A DNA stretch of 64,000 bases from Ga0077560 sp046330435 (GTDB taxonomy: Bacteria; Actinomycetota; Thermoleophilia; Miltoncostaeales; Miltoncostaeaceae): the NCBI GenBank assembly GCA_046330435.1, contig JAXLST010000012.1, positions 1 through 64,000 of the forward strand, given 5' to 3'. The notes under the pieces are model-generated. The model searched no databases and had not been told where the DNA came from. It worked only from the letters and a program-made list of their open reading frames with translations. Below are positions 20,209 through 28,522 of the stretch, piece after piece. How positions within the stretch are numbered: position 1 is the first letter of the stretch; every line of letters starts with the position of its first letter. Position numbers and translations under genes: made by a program.

Positions 20209-20213
20209 CCGTC

Positions 20214-21437
20214 ATGAATGTCGCCTACATCACGAGCCTCTACCCGTCGCTCTCCCACAGCTTCATCCTGAGGGAGGTGCGGGGGCTCCGGGCGAACGGC
20301 GTCGACGTGCTGTCGTTCAGCGTGCGCCGCACGCCCGCCGAGCAGCTCATCGCCCCCGAGGACCGTGAGGAGGCGGCCTCGACGCTGGTGCTGCTGCCCC
20401 CGGACCCCCGGCGTTTCGCCGCGGCGGTGGCGCGGGCGGCGGCGTCGGGCCGGGGGCGCTTCGCCCGCGCCGCGCTGGGCGCCGTGCGCCGGGGCCTGGC
20501 GGTCGGGCCGCGGGCGGCCCTCTGGCAGATGTTCTACGTGGGCGAGGCCGTCCTGGTGTGGGACGAGTGCCGGCGCCGCGGCATCCGGCACATCCACGCG
20601 CATTTCGCCAACGTCGGCGCCGACGTCGCCCAGCTCGCGGCGCGGATCGGCGGGCCCGGGTGGACCTGGAGCTTCACGATGCACGGGCCCACCGAGTTCT
20701 TCGACGTCCCCGGGCACCGGCTCGCCGACAAGACCCGGGACGCGCTGTTCGTGTCGTGCATCAGCGACTTCTGCCGCAGCCAGCTCATGAAGCTGGTCGG
20801 GCGGGAGCACTGGGACAAGCTGCACCTGGTGCGGTGCGGGGTGGACCCCCAGGTGTACGCGCCCGCGCCGCCGCGGCCGGCGGACGGGTCCCTGCGGGTG
20901 GTGTGCGTGGGCCGGCTGGTGCCCGACAAGGGCCAGTCGCTGCTCGTCGATGCCATCGGGATGCTGCGGGCGCGCGGCGTGGACGCCCGCCTGGAGCTCG
21001 TCGGGGACGGCCCCGACCGCTTCCACCTGGAGACCCATGTGCGGGAGCTGGGCCTGGAGGACGCCGTCCGCCTCGCAGGCGCGGTCGGACAGGACACGAT
21101 GCGCGACCACTACGCGGCCGCCGACGTCTTCTGCCTGCCGAGCTTCGCCGAGGGCGTCCCCGTGGTGCTCATGGAGGCCATGGCCATGGGGCTCCCGGTC
21201 GTCACGACGCGCATCGCGGGCATCGGCGAGCTCGTGGAGGACGGCGTGTCGGGCGTCCTGGTGCGGCCCGGGCGGGCGGATCTGCTGGCCGATGCCCTGC
21301 AGGGCCTGGCCGACCCGGAGGTGCGGGCCCGCATGGGCGCCGCCGGCCGGGCCACCGTGGTCGAGGAGTTCGACGTGTCGCGGTCGGCGTCCAAGCTCGC
21401 CGGGATCCTGCGCGAGGCGACGGGGTCCGCCGCGTGA
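20214..21437 (+). CDS. Family 4 glycosyltransferase, colanic-acid WcaL-like
   Basis: A 407-residue GT-B glycosyltransferase. N-terminus VAYITSLYPSLSHSFILREVRGLRANG is typical of the WcaL/AmsK group. The acceptor side has HIHAHFANVGADVAQLAARIGG. The C-terminal nucleotide-sugar domain contains VCVGRLVPDKGQSLLVDAI, the EX7E motif region CLPSFAEGVPVVLMEAMAMGLPVV, and RIAGIGELVEDGVSGVLV. It starts a plus-strand operon with GTGA-type overlaps to the following gene. Confidence 0.94.
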   Translation: MNVAYITSLYPSLSHSFILREVRGLRANGVDVLSFSVRRTPAEQLIAPEDREEAASTLVLLPPDPRRFAAAVARAAASGRGRFARAALGAVRRGLAVGPRAALWQMFYVGEAVLVWDECRRRGIRHIHAHFANVGADVAQLAARIGGPGWTWSFTMHGPTEFFDVPGHRLADKTRDALFVSCISDFCRSQLMKLVGREHWDKLHLVRCGVDPQVYAPAPPRPADGSLRVVCVGRLVPDKGQSLLVDAIGMLRARGVDARLELVGDGPDRFHLETHVRELGLEDAVRLAGAVGQDTMRDHYAAADVFCLPSFAEGVPVVLMEAMAMGLPVVTTRIAGIGELVEDGVSGVLVRPGRADLLADALQGLADPEVRARMGAAGRATVVEEFDVSRSASKLAGILREATGSAA

Positions 21438-22633
21438 GGCGCATCGCCTGGCTGCTGGGCGCGCCGTTCCTGGCGTGGTGGGGCACCTGGCTGGCCGCGG
21501 CCCTCGCCGGGACGGGGGCCCTCCGGCGGGCCCGGGCGGCGCGGACCCCGGTGACCAGCGGCCACGTGGACGTGATCATCCCCGCGCACGACGAGGAGCG
21601 GAACCTCCCCGTGCTGCTGCGCAGCCTCGGGCTGCCCGACGGCGCTCCCGGCCTCGGCCGGGTGCTGGTGATCGCCGACCACTGCTCGGACGGCACCGCG
21701 GACGTCGCCCGCGATCTGGGCGCGAGGGTCCTGCGGCGCGAGACCGGCCCGCGCGGCAAGCCCGCGGCGCTGCGCGACGGACTCGCCTGGTACGCCGGGC
21801 AGGACGGACGCGGCGACGGGCTCCTGTTCATCGACGCCGACTGCCGGTGCTCGCCGGGCCTGCCCGCCCACGTGGTGGAGGCCCTGCGCCGCGCCCCGGT
21901 CGTGCAGACCGCGAACCTGGTGGGTGACGGCGGCGGCGACTCGGCCGCCGGCGGGGTGGCCCTCGGCATGTACCTGCGCAACCTCCTGCGGCCCGCGGGC
22001 CTCGCGCGCATCGGGGCGCCCGCGATGCTCAGCGGCACCGGGATGGCGGTGCGCGCCGATCATCTCGACCTCATGGCGTTCGGTGACGAGCAGGCAGAGG
22101 ACCTGGCGCTGTCGCGCCGCCTCCTGGCCCGCGGCGTGCGGGTGGGCTTCGTCCCCGCGGCGCGCGTGACCTCCGACGCCCCGCCCGACCGCGCCGGGCT
22201 CACCGCCCAGCGCGAGCGGTGGGAGGGCGGCAGCCTGCGGGCGATGGCCGGCGTCCCCGGCGTCGCGATCCGCCTCGCGGCCCGCGGCGACTGGCGCGGC
22301 CTCATCGCGCTCACCGACAGCTCGGCCCCGCCGCTGGCGCTCGCCGTCGCAGGGTGGGCGGGCCTCGCCGGCGCGAGCGGCGTCGCGGTCCTGTTCGGCG
22401 CACGGCGTTCCGTCGTGACGCCGGCGGTGCTCGCGGCGGGCCTTCTGGCGGCGTACCTCGGGGTCGGCGCCACCGCGGCACACGGCCGGTCCGGGGTGCT
22501 GCGCCTCGCGCGGCAGGTGCCGGGCTTCCTCGCCTGGAAGCTCGGGGTGTACGGCCGCATGGCCGGGGGCCGGGCCTCCGGCGGCTGGGAACGGACGCCG
22601 CGCGAGGCGCGGTCCACCACGGAGAGAGGGTGA
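21434..22633 (+). CDS. Membrane-anchored family 2 glycosyltransferase
   Basis: 399 residues. An N-terminal hydrophobic segment (WLLGAPFLAWWGTWLAAALAG) precedes a GT-A domain: VDVIIPAHDEERNLPVLLRSL, VIADHCSDGTADVARDLGA, LFIDADCRCSPG (DxD) and the QRERWEGG motif, equivalent to the QxxRW of processive cellulose-synthase-like enzymes. Two or three hydrophobic segments close the protein. Start GTG overlaps the upstream TGA by four bases (GTGA). Confidence 0.88.
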   Translation: MRRIAWLLGAPFLAWWGTWLAAALAGTGALRRARAARTPVTSGHVDVIIPAHDEERNLPVLLRSLGLPDGAPGLGRVLVIADHCSDGTADVARDLGARVLRRETGPRGKPAALRDGLAWYAGQDGRGDGLLFIDADCRCSPGLPAHVVEALRRAPVVQTANLVGDGGGDSAAGGVALGMYLRNLLRPAGLARIGAPAMLSGTGMAVRADHLDLMAFGDEQAEDLALSRRLLARGVRVGFVPAARVTSDAPPDRAGLTAQRERWEGGSLRAMAGVPGVAIRLAARGDWRGLIALTDSSAPPLALAVAGWAGLAGASGVAVLFGARRSVVTPAVLAAGLLAAYLGVGATAAHGRSGVLRLARQVPGFLAWKLGVYGRMAGGRASGGWERTPREARSTTERG

Positions 22634-22638
22634 CGCGG

Positions 22639-23670
22639 ATGCGGGTGCTGGTGACCGGGCACGAGGGCTACATCGGTGCGGTTATGACGGGCGTCCTGGC
22701 GGACGCCGGCCACGAGGTCGTGGGCCTCGACAGCGGCCTGTACGCCGGGTGCGACCTGGGTCCCGCGCCGGCGCCGGTCCCCGTGATCGGCCGGGACGTG
22801 CGCGACGTCACCGTCGAGGACCTCGCCGGGATCGACGCGGTGGTCCACCTGGCGGCGATCTCCAACGACCCCATCGGGCAGCTCAACCCCGACGTCACCT
22901 ACGGCATCAACCACCGGGCGTCGGTGCGGCTCGCCGAGCTCGCCCGGCAGGCCGGCGCCTCCCGGTTCGTGTTCGCGTCCTCCTGCAGTCTCTACGGCGC
23001 GGGGGCGGGGGAGGGCCTGCTGGACGAGCACGCCGACTTCCTGCCGGTCACCGCGTACGGCGAGAGCAAGGTGTTCGGGGAGCGCGACATCGCGCCGCTC
23101 GCCACCGACGACTTCTCTCCCACGTTCATGCGCAACGCCACCGTCTACGGCGCCTCGCCCCGGCTGCGCGGCGACGTGGTGGTGAACAACCTCACCGGCC
23201 TCGGCTTCGCCACCGGGAAGGTCGTGCTCAAGAGCGACGGGTCGCCGTGGCGGCCGCTCGTGCACGTGCGGGACGTGTGCCGCGTGGCGGCCGCGATCCT
23301 CGCCTCGCCGCGGGACACCATTCACAACCTGGCGGTCAACGTCGGGCGCAGCACCGAGAACTACCGCATCCGCGAGGTCGCGGAGATCGTCCATGACGCG
23401 ATCCCGGGCAGCGAGCTCAGCATCGCCGACGGCGCCGGCCCCGACCTGCGCAACTACCGGGTCGACTGCTCCCTGCTGGAGGAACTCCTGCCCGACGCGG
23501 TCCCGCAGATGACCGTCGCCGATGGCGTCCGCGAGCTCCTGGAGGCCTTCACGGCGCACGGCCTCACCGCCGACCAGCTGGAGGGGTCCCGGTACACCCG
23601 CCTCGCCCGCATCTCGGAACTCGCCGGCGCCGGGCGGCTCGACGACGAGCTGCGCTGGCGTGACGCCTGA
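22639..23670 (+). CDS. NAD-dependent epimerase/dehydratase (extended SDR)
   Basis: 343 residues of the sugar-nucleotide SDR family. Rossmann motif VLVTGHEGYIGAVM, DAVVHLAAISNDPIGQ, catalytic Ser region FVFASSCSLYGAG, and YGESK containing the catalytic Tyr-x3-Lys. Closest in pattern to UDP-glucose 4-epimerase-like enzymes of the SDR_e group, but specificity cannot be read. ATG at 22639 has GGAGAGAGG 9 bases upstream; a GTG at 22630 overlapping the previous stop is the alternative. Confidence 0.9.
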   Translation: MRVLVTGHEGYIGAVMTGVLADAGHEVVGLDSGLYAGCDLGPAPAPVPVIGRDVRDVTVEDLAGIDAVVHLAAISNDPIGQLNPDVTYGINHRASVRLAELARQAGASRFVFASSCSLYGAGAGEGLLDEHADFLPVTAYGESKVFGERDIAPLATDDFSPTFMRNATVYGASPRLRGDVVVNNLTGLGFATGKVVLKSDGSPWRPLVHVRDVCRVAAAILASPRDTIHNLAVNVGRSTENYRIREVAEIVHDAIPGSELSIADGAGPDLRNYRVDCSLLEELLPDAVPQMTVADGVRELLEAFTAHGLTADQLEGSRYTRLARISELAGAGRLDDELRWRDA

Positions 23671-24961
23671 GACCCTCGGGTCGGGCGAGCGCATGCTCGC
23701 CCTCATGCGGGAGACCTTCGACCTCCCCCGGAGCCTGACCGGCGACGGGGTACGCGACACCCTGGCCGCCATCGCGCGGCACGTCCCCGTGAAGGTGACC
23801 GAGGTGCCGTCGGGCACTCCGGCCGGTGACTGGACGGTGCCCCCGGAGTGGCGGGTGCGCGAGGCGCATGTGACCGGGCCGGACGGCCGCCGGGTGGTGG
23901 ACGTCGCCGACTCCCCGCTGCACCTGGTGGGCTATTCGGTCCCGTTCCGGGGCCGCCTCGGCCGGGACGCCCTGCTCGCCCACGTCCACTCCCTCCCGGG
24001 CCGGCCCGACGCCGTCCCGTACCGCACCTCCTACTGGGTCGCGGAGTGGGGTTTCTGCATGCGCCACCGTGACCTGGAGGCGCTGCCGGAGGGGGAGTAC
24101 GAGGTGGTGGTCGACACCGAGCACGACCCGGCCGGCTCCATGACGATCGGGGAGGTCGTGATCCCGGGCACCGGGCCGGAGGAGGTGCTGGTGAGCACAC
24201 CGGTCTGCCACCCGGGCCTGGCGAACGACAACCTGTCGGGGGTGGCCCTGCTGGCCGAGCTGGGCCGCGTGCTCGCCGCCCGCCCGGCGCCGCCGCGGCG
24301 GACCCACCGCATCCTGTTGTCCCCGGGGACCGTGGGACCCGTCGCCTGGCTGGACGCCAACCGCGACCGCCTCGACCGGATTCACGCCGGCCTCGCGGTG
24401 ATGTGCACCGGCGATCCCGGGGCGATCACCTACAAGGCCAGCCGCCGCGGCGACGCCCCGGTCGACCGCGCCGCGGCCCTCGCGCTCCGCCACCGGCCCG
24501 AGCCGCACGCCCTCCGCGCGTTCATCCCGTGGGGGGGCGACGAGCGGCAGTTCTGCTCGCCCGGCTACGACCTGCCCGTCGGCGCGATCTCCCGGACGCC
24601 CCCCGGGGAGTACCCCGAGAATCACACCTCCGACGACGACCTGTCCCTGGTCACCGCCGACGCCCTCGAGGGCACCCTCGGCGCCGTGCTCGACATCCTC
24701 GACGTGCTCGAGGGCGACGAGCGCCCCGTGTCCACCAGCCCGTTCGGCGAGCCCCAGCTCGGTCGCCGGGGCCTGACCCGCCGCCGGGGCGGGGAGAAGG
24801 GCGGGGACCACGAGATGGCCCTCCTGTGGGTCCTCAACCTCGCCGACGGGGACCACACCTTGGTGGACTGCGCGGAGCGCTCGGGGCTCGCGTTCACGGT
24901 CATCCGCGAGGCCACCGACGCCCTCCGCGAGGTGGGCCTCCTCACGCCCCGCGAGGGCTGA
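23660..24961 (+). CDS. DUF4910/M28-like aminopeptidase-domain protein
   Basis: About 433 residues. Metal-ligand-like motifs of the DUF4910 (M28-type) group are present: STPVCHPGLANDNLSGVALLAELGR (His and Asp ligands), RILLSPGTVGPVAWLD and GGDERQFCSPGYDLPVGAISRTPPGEYPENHTSDDD (Glu and His ligands). The last 90 residues look like a winged helix. Such proteins are frequent in polysaccharide loci, and some bind zinc. Whether this one is a peptidase or acts on a sugar amide is unknown. GTG at 23660 overlaps the epimerase gene by 11 bases, so the two are coupled. Confidence 0.85.
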   Translation: MTPETLGSGERMLALMRETFDLPRSLTGDGVRDTLAAIARHVPVKVTEVPSGTPAGDWTVPPEWRVREAHVTGPDGRRVVDVADSPLHLVGYSVPFRGRLGRDALLAHVHSLPGRPDAVPYRTSYWVAEWGFCMRHRDLEALPEGEYEVVVDTEHDPAGSMTIGEVVIPGTGPEEVLVSTPVCHPGLANDNLSGVALLAELGRVLAARPAPPRRTHRILLSPGTVGPVAWLDANRDRLDRIHAGLAVMCTGDPGAITYKASRRGDAPVDRAAALALRHRPEPHALRAFIPWGGDERQFCSPGYDLPVGAISRTPPGEYPENHTSDDDLSLVTADALEGTLGAVLDILDVLEGDERPVSTSPFGEPQLGRRGLTRRRGGEKGGDHEMALLWVLNLADGDHTLVDCAERSGLAFTVIREATDALREVGLLTPREG

Positions 24962-25435
24962 TCCCGGCGCGGTCCGGGCCTCCCGGATCCATCTGCGCAC
25001 CGTCGCCTCCGACGGCCCGCGCGCCGCACCGCCCTCCCGCACCCGCGACCGGATCTCACGGACGATCTGCCGTACCGGGCGGTCCTCCCCGGCCATCCGC
25101 TCCGCCTCCGCGCGCAGCCGCGGCCACGCGTAGCTGCCGGGGAGCCCGTCGGCCCGCCGCCGCCCGTCCCGGATCCGCCGCAGCAGCGAGTCCAGCGCCC
25201 GTTCCCGCCGCCGGCCCATGCATCCCGCCGCCCGCCATGCGTGCATGAGGCTCGCCACGAGGTCCCGGCCGCCCCGCCGCGTCCAGAACCCCTCCGCCCG
25301 GTGCGCTGCGCAGAGCCACACGTCCACCCCGAACCCCAGGTCCACCCGCCGCCGCTCGCCCTCACCCGGCCCCACGCACAGCAGGCACTGCGGCGTCCCT
25401 CCGAGCCGCTCCCCCTTGTACGCGCTCCTCGCCAT
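24959..25435 (-). CDS. Putative zinc-finger plus helix-turn-helix protein; no in-frame stop at its apparent end
   Basis: From ATG at 25435 the protein has a Cys-rich start (PQCLLC, then WLCAAHRAEG about 20 residues later: a CxxC...CxxH treble-clef-like site). A basic middle (RRRERALDSLLRRIRDGRRR) and a C-terminal HTH-like stretch (SEATVRRWIREAR) follow. Third-position GC bias supports coding. The frame does not stop near 24960; it runs antisense through the DUF4910 gene to 23564. The 3' end given is therefore where recognisable coding sequence ends, not an observed stop codon. It could be a DNA-binding regulator whose end has been altered. Confidence 0.5.
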
Positions 25436-25536
25436 GGGCGGAGGTTCTCACCGTTCCCGTCACGGATGGCGCACGCCCTGCACCACCTTCCACCCCGATC
25501 ACCCCCGCGACGCGCCCCTCCCGTCGCCGCCCCCGT

Positions 25537-25568
25537 GTGCAATTGCACACCGGCGCATCCAATTGCAC
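25537..25568 (-). repeat. Paired-palindrome element, copy 4
   Basis: Reverse orientation relative to copy 1 (left arm perfect, right arm ATCCAATTGCAC). The outer flanks pair as CGTGTGC with GCACACG, a different sequence from copy 1 but still complementary, making a 12-bp stem. Confidence 0.88.
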
Positions 25569-25634
25569 ACGGGGGCGGTCGGGGTCCACGACAACCTGGA
25601 CGATCGGCGGTTGGCCCCGCCACGGCGACCGACG

Positions 25635-25640
25635 TAGCGT
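25635..25640 (+). promoter_or_regulatory. Orphan -10-like box TAGCGT
   Basis: It lies seven bases before an ATG at 25648, the leaderless spacing seen elsewhere in the window, but no credible gene follows. Transcription from it would cross repeat copies 5 and 6. Confidence 0.35.
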
Positions 25641-25747
25641 CGCCGTGATGCCCCCGCACATCTCCGACGCCGGCCCCGCCTCGGGACCGGCCCGCTCCGC
25701 GATGCACCGGCCCGGCAGCCCGGCGTGCCGCCCCGCCCCGTCCGTCG

Positions 25748-25779
25748 GTGCAATTGCACACCGGATCGTCCAATTGCAC
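25748..25779 (-). repeat. Paired-palindrome element, copy 5
   Basis: Left arm GTGCAATTGCAC, spacer ACCGGATC, right arm GTCCAATTGCAC. Reverse orientation. Confidence 0.88.
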
Positions 25780-25841
25780 GCTCCCGGCGGCCTCTCCGGC
25801 GGTCGGCGGCAACGGAGGACGCGCCCACGGCCCGCGGACAC

Positions 25842-25873
25842 GTGCAATTGCACGCGCCGGGGTGCAATTGCAC
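25842..25873. repeat. Paired-palindrome element, copy 6
   Basis: Left arm perfect (GTGCAATTGCAC), spacer GCGCCGGG, right arm GTGCAATTGCAC also perfect. It lies 32 bases beyond the stop codon of the minus-strand cupin gene at 25906. Confidence 0.88.
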
Positions 25874-25905
25874 AGGGGACGGCCGGCCGGGGGCGCCCGG
25901 GAGGG

Positions 25906-26394
25906 TCAGTGGTTCCGGACGGCCCAGTCGTACGGGACCAGGTCGCCGAACGGGTCGGCGCGGTCCGTGCGGGACGGGTCGTGGGTGTGGGTCGCGCAGT
26001 TCGCGACGAGGGCGTCGGGGTCGGACATGCCCTTCATGCCGTTCCACAGGCCCGGGGGGATCACGACGAGGTGATGGGAATCCGGGCCAAGGAAGATCTC
26101 GACGAGGGAACCGCGGGTGGGGGAGTCCTCGCGGTCGTCGAACACGACGACCTTCACGCGGCCGTGGAGGCACGCGTAGTTGAGGGTCATGTCGCGGTGC
26201 CGGTGCCAGCCCTTCACGACGTCCCGGTAGATCGTGGTGAAGTAGATCTCCCCGAAACTGCGAAAATGGTCATCCGTCGCCCGGAGCATGTGCATGATCG
26301 TCCCCCGCTCGTCGGGGATCCGGCGAAGCGGCACGACCATTAGGTCGTGGATCGGGGTGCCGATGACAACGTGGGTCCCGTCGGGAAGCGTCAT
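25906..26394 (-). CDS. dTDP-4-dehydrorhamnose 3,5-epimerase-family cupin
   Basis: A 162-residue cupin of the RmlC family: LRRIPDERGTIMHMLRATD near the N-terminus, the active-site region KGWHRHRDMTLNYACLHGRVKVVVFD, and the C-terminal IPPGLWNGMKG. True RmlC has His-Asp and Tyr catalytic residues; here HRH is present but the overall match is to the broader 3,5-epimerase-like group that acts on CDP- or dTDP-4-keto sugars. It is divergent from the C-methyltransferase gene and probably works in the same sugar pathway. Confidence 0.87.
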   Translation of the reverse strand: MTLPDGTHVVIGTPIHDLMVVPLRRIPDERGTIMHMLRATDDHFRSFGEIYFTTIYRDVVKGWHRHRDMTLNYACLHGRVKVVVFDDREDSPTRGSLVEIFLGPDSHHLVVIPPGLWNGMKGMSDPDALVANCATHTHDPSRTDRADPFGDLVPYDWAVRNH

Positions 26395-26459
26395 GTTTGC
26401 CGTCTCTCGGTCGGTTCGGGGCCGCAGATGAGCCGAGGCACCCTAACGAAGGCCTGAAC

Positions 26460-27725
26460 ATGACCACCGCCCCCGCCCATCTCCCCGCCACCCACCCGCC
26501 GTGCCGCAACTGCCAGGCGCCGGTGAGCCGCACGGTCGTCGACCTCGGCATGTCACCCCTGTGCGAGACGTTCCTCCTGCCGGAGGAGCTCAACCGGATG
26601 GAGCCGTTCTACCCGCTGCACGTGCGGGTGTGCGACCGCTGCCACCTGGTGCAGCTCGAGGAGTACGTGAGCGGCGAGGAGATCTTCGGCGGCGAATACG
26701 CGTACTTCTCCAGCTACAGCCACAGCTGGGTCGCGCACGCCAAGCGGTACGCGGACGACCGGATCGCGGCGATGGGCCTCGGGCCGGACTCCCTGGTGGT
26801 GGAGGTCGCGAGCAACGACGGCTACCTGCTGCAGCACTTCGTCGCGGCTGGGATCCCGGTGCTGGGCATCGAGCCGGCGGAGAACGTCGCGGAGGCCGCC
26901 CGCGCCCGCGGGGTGCGCACCGAGAACGCGTTCTTCGGCCGGGAGACGGCGGAGCGGCTGCGCGCCGCGGGGCACCGGCCGGACCTGATGGCCGCCAACA
27001 ACGTCCTCGCGCACGTCCCGGACATCTCGGACTTCGTCGCGGGCTTCGCGGTGCTGCTCGCCGACCACGGGGTCGTGACGTTCGAGTTCCCGCACCTGAT
27101 GCGCCTCATCGAGGGCGTGCAGTACGACACGATCTACCACGAGCACTTCAGCTACCTGTCGCTGCTCGCGGTGCGGTCGGTGCTCGCCGCGCACGGCCTG
27201 GAGGTCGTGGACGTGGAGGAGCTCACCACCCACGGCGGGTCGCTGCGGGTGCACGCCGCCCACGAGGGCGCGCACACCCCGTCGCCGCGGGTCGCGGAGA
27301 TGGTGGCCCGTGAGCTTGAGGCCGGGTACGACACCCCGGCGCCGTACGAGCGCTTCGCCGCGACCGTGGAGGCCGGCAAGCGCGCGCTGCTGCGGTACCT
27401 CATCGACGCCCGCGACCGCGGCCTGCACATCGCCGCCTACGGGGCGCCCGGCAAGGGCAACACCCTCCTGAACTACTGCGGGATCCGGACGGACCTCGTG
27501 GACTACGCGGTGGACCGGAACCCGTACAAGCACGGGCGGTTCACGCCGGGCACGCACATCCCGATCCACCCGCCGGAGCGGCTCGCGGAGACCCGCCCGG
27601 ACGTGATCCTCATCCTCCCGTGGAACCTGCGCGACGAGATCGCCGGGCAGCTGGCGTACACCGCGGAGTGGGGGGCCCGGCTCATCGTCCCGGTCCCGGT
27701 GGTGCAGGAGGTGACGCGCCCGTGA
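26460..27725 (+). CDS. SAM-dependent sugar C-methyltransferase (TylC3/NovU-like)
   Basis: 421 residues. The N-terminal zinc-binding domain has four cysteines (PCRNC...VCDRCHLVQ) as in NDP-4-keto-6-deoxyhexose 3-C-methyltransferases. The central SAM domain has LVVEVASNDGYLLQHF and VLGIEPAENVAEAARARGV. The catalytic-base region YDTIYHEHFSYLSLLAVR and the C-terminal nucleotide-binding-like GAPGKGNTLLNYCGI complete the family pattern. It would install a methyl branch on an NDP-sugar. ATG at 26460 follows GAAGG. The next gene starts within its stop (GTGA). Confidence 0.93.
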   Translation: MTTAPAHLPATHPPCRNCQAPVSRTVVDLGMSPLCETFLLPEELNRMEPFYPLHVRVCDRCHLVQLEEYVSGEEIFGGEYAYFSSYSHSWVAHAKRYADDRIAAMGLGPDSLVVEVASNDGYLLQHFVAAGIPVLGIEPAENVAEAARARGVRTENAFFGRETAERLRAAGHRPDLMAANNVLAHVPDISDFVAGFAVLLADHGVVTFEFPHLMRLIEGVQYDTIYHEHFSYLSLLAVRSVLAAHGLEVVDVEELTTHGGSLRVHAAHEGAHTPSPRVAEMVARELEAGYDTPAPYERFAATVEAGKRALLRYLIDARDRGLHIAAYGAPGKGNTLLNYCGIRTDLVDYAVDRNPYKHGRFTPGTHIPIHPPERLAETRPDVILILPWNLRDEIAGQLAYTAEWGARLIVPVPVVQEVTRP

Positions 27726-28522
27726 AGGTCGTGCTGTTCTGCGGCGGCAAGGGCCTGCGGATGCAGGAGGCGTCCCGCCGCATCCCCAAGCCCATGATCC
27801 GCATCGGTGACCGGCCGGTCCTGTGGCACGTGATGAAGTACTTCGCCCATCACGGCCACACCGAGTTCATCCTGTGCCTGGGGCACAAGCAGGAGGTGAT
27901 CAAGGAGTACTTCCTCAACTACAACGAGGCGTACTCCAACGACTTCGTGCTGTCGGGCGGCGGGTCCCGCATCCGTCTGCTCAACGAGGACATCGCGGAC
28001 TGGCGCATCACGTTCGTGGACACCGGCTACTCGGCGAACGTCGGGGAGCGGCTGCGGCGCGTGCGGGAGCACATCGGCACCGACGAGTGGTTCCTGGCGA
28101 ACTACGGCGACGTCCTCACGGACGCCCCGCTCACCGACATGATCACCCGGGCCCAGGCCGCCGCGTGCACCGCGAGCTTCCTGATGGTGCGGCCCAGCTA
28201 CACGTTCCACACCGTCGAGATCGACGACGGCGGGGTGGTGCAGGACGTCAAGGACGTGGAGCGCTCCGACATCTGGGTGAACGGCGGCTACTTCGTCCTG
28301 AACCGCGCGGTGTTCGACTACATGCGGCCGGGCGAGGAGCTGGTCACGGACGTCTTCGCGAAGCTCGTCGCGGAGCGCCGCCTCACCGCGTACCGCCACC
28401 AGGGCTTCTGGGCGCCGATGGACACCCTGAAGGAGCAGCAGGAGCTCGAGGCGATGATCGAGTCCGGCGGCGGCCCGTGGCGCCTGTGGGAGAACGGCCT
28501 GCGGGAGCACGGCACCCCGTGA
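27722..28522 (+). CDS. rfbF: Glucose-1-phosphate cytidylyltransferase
   Basis: Makes CDP-glucose from CTP and glucose-1-phosphate, the first step to CDP-6-deoxy and branched sugars. 266 residues. The nucleotidyltransferase signature VVLFCGGKGLRMQEASRRIPKPMIRIG matches RfbF rather than RmlA. Further on are LCLGHKQEVIKEYFLNYNE, FLANYGDVLTD (metal Asp), WVNGGYFVLNRAVFDYM and YRHQGFWAPMDTLKEQQEL. GTG at 27722 overlaps the C-methyltransferase stop. CDP-glucose 4,6-dehydratase (rfbG) and the rfbH-type dehydratase are not in the window. Confidence 0.95.
   Translation: MKVVLFCGGKGLRMQEASRRIPKPMIRIGDRPVLWHVMKYFAHHGHTEFILCLGHKQEVIKEYFLNYNEAYSNDFVLSGGGSRIRLLNEDIADWRITFVDTGYSANVGERLRRVREHIGTDEWFLANYGDVLTDAPLTDMITRAQAAACTASFLMVRPSYTFHTVEIDDGGVVQDVKDVERSDIWVNGGYFVLNRAVFDYMRPGEELVTDVFAKLVAERRLTAYRHQGFWAPMDTLKEQQELEAMIESGGGPWRLWENGLREHGTP

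Larger units (their letters stand above)
25436..25905. other. 470-bp gap with three paired-palindrome elements and an orphan promoter-like box
   Basis: It contains repeat copies 4, 5 and 6 and a TAGCGT box at 25635-25640. No ORF with convincing coding bias is present on either strand. An ATG at 25648 opens a frame that runs through the repeats as Pro/Arg-rich sequence, so it may be a gene remnant or a non-coding transcript. Confidence 0.5.

Noticed and set aside
23564..24958. Antisense open frame opposite the DUF4910 gene
   Set aside because: The plus strand there encodes a clear M28-like protein; the long antisense frame follows from the extreme GC bias.
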